The translations under genes and the position numbers were made by a program. A stretch of 47,165 nucleotides of DNA from Planctomycetota bacterium. GTDB lineage: Bacteria > Planctomycetota > SZUA-567 > JAKLDR01. The notes under the pieces are model-generated. The model was not told where the DNA came from. It did not search any database and saw only the letters and a list, made by a program, of their open reading frames with translations. The stretch lies in the NCBI GenBank assembly GCA_022703445.1, contig JAKLDR010000026.1:1-47165 (forward strand), in the 5' to 3' direction. Positions 41,272-47,165 of the stretch are shown here, in pieces (position 1 is the stretch's first letter; every line of letters starts with the position of its first letter).

Positions 41272-42606
41272 ATGTCGAAGCGGACGATCCTGGCGTTCGG
41301 CCCCTGTGGCCTGGCGGCACTTGCGGTCCTGACGCTGGCCATCGCCAATCTTCGAGCGGACGCGGAAGACGGCGCACCGCCGCCCGGGCAGCCCGACAAG
41401 GACTATACGCCGGTGGTGGCACCCAACGGCAGCACTCTGCAATGGAGGATGGTGGACGGAGTCAAGGTCTTCCACCTCGTCGCCGGGGAATTCGAGCACG
41501 AGTTCGCGCCGGGGCTCAAGGCCCGGTGCTGGGGCTACAACGGCAGCACGCCCGGCCCGGTCATCGAAGCCGTCGTCGGCGACCGCGTGCGCATCTACGT
41601 GACCAACCGGCTCCCCGCCGGCACCAGCGTCCACTGGCACGGGGTCATCCTGCCCAATGGCATGGACGGGGTGACCGGGCTCACCCAGCCGATGGTCATG
41701 CCCGGCGAGACCTTCCGCTACGAGTTCACGCTCAGGCACCCCGGCACCTTCATGTACCACCCGCACGCGGACGAGATGACGCAGATGGGCCTGGGGCTGG
41801 TGGGCATGTTCGTGGTCCACCCGCGCAAGCCCGGGAACCCCCGGGCGGATCGCGACTTCGCGATGATGCTTCACGAGTGGCACGTCAAACCCGGCGCCAG
41901 TCGACCGAATCCCGGCGTCATGAGCGAGTTCAACGTGCTGACCATCAACGGCAAGGCATTCCCGGCAACCGACGCCCTGGTCGCCAGGCAGGGCGAGCGC
42001 GTGCGGATGCGCTTCGGCAACCTGAGCGCGATGGATCATCACCCGATCCATCTGCACGGGTACTCGTTCAAGGTCGTGGCCACCGACGGCGGCCCGATCC
42101 CCGAGGCCGGGCAGTGGCCCGAGACCACGGTACTGGTGCCGGTGGGCGCAACGCGGGACATCGAACTTGCCGCCGAACACGAGGGCGACTGGTTCATGCA
42201 CTGCCACATGACCCATCACACCATGACCCAGATGGGACACGATGGACCGAACATGGTCGGGCTCGATGCCGCGGGTCTCGACGCCAAGATCGCCAGGATC
42301 GTTCCGGGCTACATGACCATGGGGCAGGCCGGCATGGGGGGCATGGGCGAGATGGGCATGCCCGTGCCCCGGAACAGCATCCCCATGGTCGGGATGAAGG
42401 GCCCGTTCGGCTATATCGACATGGGCGGGATGGTCACGGTCTTCAAGGTGCGCAAGGGCCTCAAGAGCTATGGGGATCCCGGCTGGTTCAGTCATCCCCC
42501 GGATAGCATCGCCCGGGCCGCTGCTCAGGCGGAACTCCGGGCGGACGGCATCTCGCCCGACGCCGACGCAATCGACAAGCCGAAGGGCGCTCCCAGCAGG
42601 AAGTGA
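41272..42606 (+). CDS. Periplasmic multicopper oxidase (CopA-like)
   Basis: A 444-residue exported protein; an N-terminal hydrophobic signal (FGPCGLAALAVLTLAIANL) is followed by cupredoxin domains. All copper sites are present: HWHG (121-124), HPHAD (163-167), HPIHLHG (257-263) and HCHMTHHTMTQM (310-321), the last giving the type 1/type 3 ligands and an axial Met. The C-terminal part adds a Met/Gly-rich loop (MGQAGMGGMGEMGMP), common in copper-tolerance oxidases. Likely role is oxidation of Cu(I) to Cu(II) in the periplasm. Confidence 0.94.
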   Translation: MSKRTILAFGPCGLAALAVLTLAIANLRADAEDGAPPPGQPDKDYTPVVAPNGSTLQWRMVDGVKVFHLVAGEFEHEFAPGLKARCWGYNGSTPGPVIEAVVGDRVRIYVTNRLPAGTSVHWHGVILPNGMDGVTGLTQPMVMPGETFRYEFTLRHPGTFMYHPHADEMTQMGLGLVGMFVVHPRKPGNPRADRDFAMMLHEWHVKPGASRPNPGVMSEFNVLTINGKAFPATDALVARQGERVRMRFGNLSAMDHHPIHLHGYSFKVVATDGGPIPEAGQWPETTVLVPVGATRDIELAAEHEGDWFMHCHMTHHTMTQMGHDGPNMVGLDAAGLDAKIARIVPGYMTMGQAGMGGMGEMGMPVPRNSIPMVGMKGPFGYIDMGGMVTVFKVRKGLKSYGDPGWFSHPPDSIARAAAQAELRADGISPDADAIDKPKGAPSRK

Positions 42607-42648
42607 CGCTTCAACTGCTCCGGGAGACGAGGGGAAGTCCGGTTGGCA

Positions 42649-42674
42649 GGAATAGCCTCCCGCCGCGCCCCGTT
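42649..42674 (+). promoter_or_regulatory. ECF-sigma-like promoter C
   Basis: GGAATA (42649-42654), a 17-nt spacer, GTT (42672-42674) preceded by C, with upstream CCGGTT. It lies 60 nt before the radical SAM gene. About 45 nt around it are similar to copy A. Confidence 0.65.
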
Positions 42675-42733
42675 GTGCTTTCGTTCCCGGGGTAAGGAGC
42701 ACAGCTGTTAGTACGCGGACCCGCGAATTGACG

Positions 42734-44377
42734 ATGGCCGGCCGAGCGGATGCGGAGACCTCCAGGCCGGAGCCGGCCGGGAATTGTCGGGCCGCCGGGG
42801 CGGCAAGGCGCCGCCTCTTCAGGATGATCATCCCCAAGTACCCGGCCTTCAACATCTACAGCCACATCGCCTGCAAGACCACTGCCCTGGGGCCGGTCTG
42901 CGTGGCCACGACGGTGAGCAAACTTCCCGGCTGGGATGCCGAGATCATCGACGAGAACAACTTTCGGCCCCCTGGGCCGGTTGACGATTCCGGCGCGCCC
43001 GACCATGCCGCGCTACAGGCTGCGCGGCCAGCGGACGCGGTGGGTTTCTACGGAGGGCTGTCCTGCACGGTCCCGCGCCTGCTGGCGCTGGCTGGCCACT
43101 ACCGCCGCGCGGGCGTCTTCACGGTCGGCGGTGGCTACCACCTGGCGGCCCTGCCCGGCGAGGCCCTGGCGGCCGGCGTGGAGGTGGTCGTCAAGGGGGA
43201 GGGCGAGCAGGCCATCGGCGAGCTGCTCCTCGCCCGCTTCACGGGCGGCTCTCTGGAGGCCATCCCCGGCATAGCCTTCCTGAAGGACGGGGTGATCCGC
43301 TCTGCGCCGGAGCGCCCGCCCATCGAGGACTTCGATGGCCTGCCGCTGCCCGACTTCGGGCTCCTGCGTTACGCCCGGATGGGCGTCTACCCCATAGGGC
43401 GGGTCCGCGGCTGCGGGGCCAACTGCGAGTTCTGCGCGGTGAAGGGCCGGCCTCGTTGCGCCTCGCCCGAGCGCCTGCTGGCCCAGATCAGTTGGCTGGC
43501 GGAGAGTCGCCGGGCCCGGGAGTTCTTCATCGTTGACGACCAGTTCGCCCAGGACCGCGCCGGGACGATGCGTTTCTGCCGGTTGCTGGCCGAGTACCAG
43601 CGGGCCACCGGGCTGCGCTTCTTCATCACCGCCCAGATCCGGCTGGACTGCGCGCACGACGCGGATCTGCTGGCGGCCATGCGCGACGCCGGCATCCGCA
43701 ACCTGGCCATAGGCATCGAGTCGCCCATCGAGGAGGAACTCCGTGCCATGGGCAAGAAGCTCAACGTTGCCGAGATGGTCGACCTCGCCCGCAAGTACCA
43801 CGATTACGGATTCCTGGTCCACGGGATGTTCATTTTCGGCTATCCCATGCGGGGTGGCTCGGAATTCCGGATGAGCGCCGCCGAGCGGGTCAGGCGCTTC
43901 CGCACCTTCATACGCCGTGCCCGGCTGGACACTGTCCAGGTGCTGCTGCCCGTGCCCCTGCCCGGCACCGAGTTTCGCGCGCGCCTCGAACGGGACGGCC
44001 GTGTCTTCCCGCTGGCCGACTTCGGCTGGGAGTACTACGACGGCAACTTCCCTCTGGTCGTGCCCGACTTCCCCATGACCCCCGCCGAGATGCAGGAGTC
44101 CATCCTGACGATCATGGGCAGGTTCTATCATTTCCGCCGAATGCCCGGGGTGGCCGTACACACCCTGCGTTTCCCGCTGGCCATGCTGCCGCTGACCGAC
44201 CTCAAGACGCGCTGGCGTCGTTGGTATCGCCGCTGGCGCAACGACGTGATCGGCTCGGTTGGCTACTTCATCATGCGGAACTGGCAGAAGCAGTTCAGGA
44301 ACGGGGCGTTCCGCCGGAAGCTGGCCTTGGCGGACCGGCTGGCCCCCAAGCTCACCGCGCCCACTCCGTCACGCTAG
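42734..44377 (+). CDS. B12-binding-type radical SAM protein
   Basis: A 547-residue protein. The N-terminal ~180 residues fit a cobalamin-binding fold (IIPKYPAFNIYSHI ... VTTV-like core ... FTVGGGYHLAALPGEALAAGVEVVVKGEGE). The radical SAM core has the cluster motif CGANCEFC (C227, C231, C234) and the strands FFIVDDQF and LAIGIESP. The C-terminal part is basic and helical (TRWRRWYRRWRNDVI), probably membrane-associated. This is the general class that modifies lipids or small molecules; no closer name is safe. I use the ATG at 42734; the TTG at 42728 or the ATG at 42824 are alternatives. Confidence 0.88.
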   Translation: MAGRADAETSRPEPAGNCRAAGAARRRLFRMIIPKYPAFNIYSHIACKTTALGPVCVATTVSKLPGWDAEIIDENNFRPPGPVDDSGAPDHAALQAARPADAVGFYGGLSCTVPRLLALAGHYRRAGVFTVGGGYHLAALPGEALAAGVEVVVKGEGEQAIGELLLARFTGGSLEAIPGIAFLKDGVIRSAPERPPIEDFDGLPLPDFGLLRYARMGVYPIGRVRGCGANCEFCAVKGRPRCASPERLLAQISWLAESRRAREFFIVDDQFAQDRAGTMRFCRLLAEYQRATGLRFFITAQIRLDCAHDADLLAAMRDAGIRNLAIGIESPIEEELRAMGKKLNVAEMVDLARKYHDYGFLVHGMFIFGYPMRGGSEFRMSAAERVRRFRTFIRRARLDTVQVLLPVPLPGTEFRARLERDGRVFPLADFGWEYYDGNFPLVVPDFPMTPAEMQESILTIMGRFYHFRRMPGVAVHTLRFPLAMLPLTDLKTRWRRWYRRWRNDVIGSVGYFIMRNWQKQFRNGAFRRKLALADRLAPKLTAPTPSR

Positions 44378-44561
44378 GTGCTTCCCTCACTTACCCGTCC
44401 TGCTTCCGGGACCCATCCCCAAACCCCGCGGGGGTGCGCCGGCAACGCGGCCCCACGGGGTCTCGGGGTGAGTTCTGGAGGTCACGGCAATATCTGGGAA
44501 ATACCCGCGGCGTGGAACATCGCCTCCGTTGCCTGACGCAGCGGGGAAACCCGGTTGGGCA

Positions 44562-44587
44562 GGAATATCCGCCCGCGGCACCCAGTT
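44562..44587 (+). promoter_or_regulatory. ECF-sigma-like promoter D
   Basis: GGAATA (44562-44567), a 17-nt spacer, GTT (44585-44587), with upstream CCGGTT as in A and C. The base before GTT is A instead of C. It would drive the glycosyltransferase gene through a ~270-nt leader. Confidence 0.6.
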
Positions 44588-44787
44588 ATGCCTGCGTGCT
44601 GCGGTGGAGCAGGATGCGTCCTGAATGAAGCGCAACGATGTTGGTTCTACTCCGGCCAAACCTGGACGTTCCTGGTCACCGGGGCAAGCTGACGCGAAGC
44701 GGTTGTCGGGCGTTTTGCGAGGCAGCGCCCCAAGCCTTCCCCGTGGCCCGGCCCCGAAAGCAAGGCCAACAACCCTTTCGGACTAGA

Positions 44788-44847
44788 AGACTGCGTTACG
44801 ACCATCGCCCGGGGCAACCTTGCCGAACGCAGTCTGCCCCGGTTTTT
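44788..44847 (+). terminator. Intrinsic terminator with competing hairpin (attenuator-like)
   Basis: The terminator stem CCGGGGCA (44809-44816) pairs with TGCCCCGG (44835-44842) and is followed at once by TTTTT (44843-44847). A second perfect 10-bp stem pairs AGACTGCGTT (44788-44797) with AACGCAGTCT (44826-44835). Each hairpin encloses one arm of the other, so they should exclude each other. The glycosyltransferase ATG is only 15 nt downstream. Confidence 0.65.
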
Positions 44848-44861
44848 GAGGAACCGACCCC

Positions 44862-47135
44862 ATGAATCAACGGCCGAGGCGCATAGCGTTCGTCGGCAGC
44901 AGCCTGCCGCGCAAGTGCGGCATCGCCACCTACACGGCGGACCTCTGCGATGCGCTGGAGGCCGCGTCAACGAAGACCGAGTTCACGCAAGTGGCCGTGA
45001 CCGACACGGAGCCGGGCTATTCCTACGGGCCGCGCGTGCGTTTCGAGATCCCCGAGAAGGAGGTGGCGGCCTACCGGCGCGCGGCCGACTTCCTGAACCT
45101 CAACGACGTCGAGGTGGTCAGCCTGCAGCACGAGTTCGGCCTGTTCGGCGGGCCGGCTGGCAGCCACGTCCTGGCGCTGATGCGAGATCTGCGCATGCCG
45201 GTGGTCGCCACCCTGCACACCGTCCTGAAGGCCCCCGACGCGGCCCAGCGCAAGGTCATGCTGGAACTCTCCGCCCTTTCCGCACGGCTGGTGGTGATGA
45301 GCCGCCGCGGCGAGCAGTACCTGCACGAGGTCTACGGCGTCCCGTCCGAGAAGATCGACTTCATCCCGCACGGCATCCCCGACGTGCCCTTCGTCGATCC
45401 CAACTTCTACAAGGACAAGTTCAAGGTCGAGGGCCGGATGGTGATGCTGACCTTCGGCCTGCTCTCGGCCAGCAAGGGCATCGCCAGTGTGGTCGAGGCG
45501 CTGCCGGCCATCCTGGCCAGGAACCCCAACGTGGTCTACCTGGTGGTCGGCGCCACCCACCCGCACGTGTTGCGCAGCGAGGGCGAGACCTACCGGCTGG
45601 CCCTCGAGCGGCTGGCCCAGGAGCGCGGCGTGGAAGGCAGCGTAGTATTCCATAATCGCTTTGTGAGCCATCAGGAGTTGGTCGAATTCCTGGGGGCAGC
45701 CGACATCTACATCACCCCATACATCAACGAGGCCCAGATAACCTCGGGGACCCTGGCCTACGCCGTGGGCACCGGCAAGGCGACGATCTCCACGCCCTAC
45801 TGGCACGCCCAGGAGCTGCTGGCTGACGGCTGCGGCGTCCTGGTGCCCTTCAACGATCCGGCGGCCATCGCTGAGAAGGTCACGGAGTTGCTCAGCAACG
45901 AACCCGCCCGTCACGCCATGCGCAAACGGGCTTTCCTGCGCGGCCGGGAGATGGTCTGGCCGAAAGTCGCCGGGGCCTACGCGCGGAGTTTCGAGCAGGC
46001 CCGGCCGCGGCGCCAGCACCTGGCCGGCCCGGCCGGCGTCTTCACGACCATGAACAAGCGGCCCCGCGAACTGCCGCCCATGAAGCTCGACCACCTCCGC
46101 CGGTTGAGCGACGACACCGGCATCATCCAGCACGCGGTCTTCGCCGTGCCCGATTTCAGCATGGGCTACACCACCGACGACAACGCCCGGGCGCTGATCC
46201 TCGCCGTGCTCCTCGAGGAGGTCGGGGGCGCAGTCTCCGTCCAGGCCCGGGTCCTGGCCTCCCGCTACATGGCCTTCCTCTGGTACGCCTTCGACCCGGT
46301 CTCCTGCCGGTTCCGCAATCTGCTGTCCTACGATCGCAAGTGGAACGACGGGGAGCTGTCCGACGACAGTCACGCCCGGGCGCTGTGGGCCATGGGCACG
46401 GTTCTGGGACGGTCCAGGAACGCAGGTCTGCGCGGGCCGGCGGCCAATCTCTTTGAACGCGCTCTGCGCAGCGCCCTGGGCGCGACCTCTCCCCGCGCGT
46501 GGGCCTTCTCTCTGCTGGCCATTCACGAGTACCTGCGGAGCTTCACAGGAGATCGCACGGCCCAGCAGGCCCGCGAAACCCTCGCCGACCGGCTGATGGA
46601 CATCTACCGCCGGGCCAGCGCCCCGGACTGGCCGTGGTTCGAGGAGGGGCTCAGCTATTCCAACGCCAAGCTGCCCCACGCCCTGCTGCTCTGCGGCCGC
46701 TGGATGAACGGTCGCCCGGAGATGACCGAGGCGGGCCTGAAGACGCTCGACTGGCTGGTCCGGATGCAGCGCCCTGAGAACCGGCAGTTCGTGCCGGTGG
46801 GCTCCAACGGCTTCTGCCGACGCGGCGGGCCGCGCGCCCGCTTCGACCAGCAGCCGGTGGAGGCCTACGCCACCGTTTCGGCCTGTCTGGAGGCGCACCG
46901 CCTGACCGGCGATGGGCGCTGGCGGAACGAGGCCCAGGTGGCCTTCGACTGGTTTCTGGGCCGCAACGACCTCCGCCAACCGCTCTACGATCCCGACACG
47001 GGGGGCTGCCGCGACGGCCTGCACCCCGACCGGGTCAACCAGAACCAGGGGGCGGAGTCCACGCTGGCCTTTCTGCTCTCGCTGGTCGAGATGCGCCTGG
47101 CCGAGGACATAATCCAGAAAACGGAGATGCCATGA
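44862..47135 (+). CDS. Glycosyltransferase (GT4 type) fused to an alpha/alpha-barrel domain
   Basis: A 757-residue two-part protein. Residues 1-~385 form a GT-B glycosyltransferase of the GT4 kind: N-terminal RRIAFVGSSLPRKCGIATYTADL, LQHEFGLFGG, the C-terminal-domain start MLTFGLLSASKGIASVVEAL, and the donor-binding region ITPYINEAQITSGTLAYAVGTGKATISTPYWHAQELL. Residues ~420-750 are helical repeats (TDDNARALILAVLLEE, SDDSHARALWAMG, WPWFEEGLSYSNAKLPHALL, AYATVSACLEAHRLTG) resembling an alpha/alpha-toroid glycoside-acting domain. The stop overlaps the next start (ATGA). Family members are often next to mannoside phosphorylases (GH130); here the next gene is cut off. Confidence 0.88.
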   Translation: MNQRPRRIAFVGSSLPRKCGIATYTADLCDALEAASTKTEFTQVAVTDTEPGYSYGPRVRFEIPEKEVAAYRRAADFLNLNDVEVVSLQHEFGLFGGPAGSHVLALMRDLRMPVVATLHTVLKAPDAAQRKVMLELSALSARLVVMSRRGEQYLHEVYGVPSEKIDFIPHGIPDVPFVDPNFYKDKFKVEGRMVMLTFGLLSASKGIASVVEALPAILARNPNVVYLVVGATHPHVLRSEGETYRLALERLAQERGVEGSVVFHNRFVSHQELVEFLGAADIYITPYINEAQITSGTLAYAVGTGKATISTPYWHAQELLADGCGVLVPFNDPAAIAEKVTELLSNEPARHAMRKRAFLRGREMVWPKVAGAYARSFEQARPRRQHLAGPAGVFTTMNKRPRELPPMKLDHLRRLSDDTGIIQHAVFAVPDFSMGYTTDDNARALILAVLLEEVGGAVSVQARVLASRYMAFLWYAFDPVSCRFRNLLSYDRKWNDGELSDDSHARALWAMGTVLGRSRNAGLRGPAANLFERALRSALGATSPRAWAFSLLAIHEYLRSFTGDRTAQQARETLADRLMDIYRRASAPDWPWFEEGLSYSNAKLPHALLLCGRWMNGRPEMTEAGLKTLDWLVRMQRPENRQFVPVGSNGFCRRGGPRARFDQQPVEAYATVSACLEAHRLTGDGRWRNEAQVAFDWFLGRNDLRQPLYDPDTGGCRDGLHPDRVNQNQGAESTLAFLLSLVEMRLAEDIIQKTEMP

Positions 47136-47165
47136 GCCCTGCCGCGAACACGGCCCTGTTGGTCC
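47132..47165 (+). CDS. Start of the next gene (truncated by window end)
   Basis: An ATG overlapping the glycosyltransferase stop (ATGA) opens a frame reading MSPAANTALLV to the window edge. Eleven residues are too few to identify it. The 4-nt overlap indicates it is co-translated with the glycosyltransferase. Confidence 0.5.
   Translation, partial: MSPAANTALLV

Larger units (their letters stand above)
44378..44861. other. Intergenic region with promoter D and a ~270-nt leader
   Basis: No convincing gene. It contains a GC-rich palindromic stretch (around 44415-44465), promoter D (44562-44587), then a long leader that ends in overlapping hairpins and an intrinsic terminator just before the glycosyltransferase gene. 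A 53-codon frame from 44625 lacks a ribosome-binding site. Confidence 0.6.

Noticed and set aside
44640..44720. c-di-GMP-I (GEMM) riboswitch in the glycosyltransferase leader
   Set aside because: Strings such as GGGGCAA and GACGCGAAGC recall the core, but the intervening hairpin and the tetraloop-receptor part are missing, so the class cannot be supported.
44625..44786. 53-codon frame in the glycosyltransferase leader
   Set aside because: No ribosome-binding site, basic low-quality composition, and the region is better explained as leader RNA.

Overview
The window is high-GC bacterial DNA, most likely from an uncultured member of the Planctomycetota. That assignment is an inference. It rests on a paired-CxxC zinc-ribbon membrane protein of a type common in that phylum, a heparinase II/III-like lipoprotein, an Ig-like/TPR secreted protein, and long, very GC-rich genes with short low-complexity repeats. 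There are no rRNA genes, phage genes or CRISPR arrays.

Region 1 (1-18.1 kb) is mostly housekeeping or accessory genes on the + strand: the end of a PAS/histidine kinase, a MacB/FtsX-type permease, biotin synthase followed by a short-chain reductase and a ketosynthase, glutamate dehydrogenase, a zinc-ribbon membrane protein, a heparinase-like lipoprotein, a TPR protein and an AddB-like helicase-nuclease. A convergent AAA+ ATPase lies on the - strand. In the first 5.5 kb there are six imperfect palindromes whose arms are degenerate 7-mer (four copies) or 10-mer (two copies) tandem repeats. Two lie in frame inside coding sequences and one forms the N-terminus of BioB.

Region 2 (18.6-32.7 kb) is the centrepiece: a large RNA-repair locus. 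rtcR (+), encoding a CARF-type sigma-54 activator, is divergent from a - strand operon. In transcription order this is: sigma-54-like promoter, five tRNA-like genes, slipin, rtcA, zinc-ribbon protein, rtcB, a DUF5677/HEPN-like protein, hen1, two RlaP-type nucleotidyltransferases, pnkp and a small Cys-rich protein. Two sealing chemistries (RtcB/RtcA and Pnkp/Hen1) therefore sit under one presumptive damage sensor. Several of these genes look distinctly less GC-rich than the genes around the locus.

Region 3 (32.7-34.5 kb) has a glycerol-1-phosphate dehydrogenase-like gene and a MITE-like repeat. A shorter relative of that repeat sits between slipin and rtcA.

Region 4 (34.6-47.2 kb) looks like a stress/envelope island: small membrane proteins (DUF3185, DUF1328, DUF883, DUF1469 types), a LEA-like repeat lipoprotein, a Spy/CpxP-like Met-rich protein, an AI-2E-family permease, a chloroperoxidase-type hydrolase, a copper module (metal-binding lipoprotein, TolC-family lipoprotein, multicopper oxidase), a B12-type radical SAM protein and a glycosyltransferase fusion. 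Four intergenic regions carry the same GGAATA-N17-GTT element, which looks like an ECF-sigma promoter and would tie these genes into one regulon. The glycosyltransferase leader also contains overlapping hairpins and an intrinsic terminator arranged like an attenuator.
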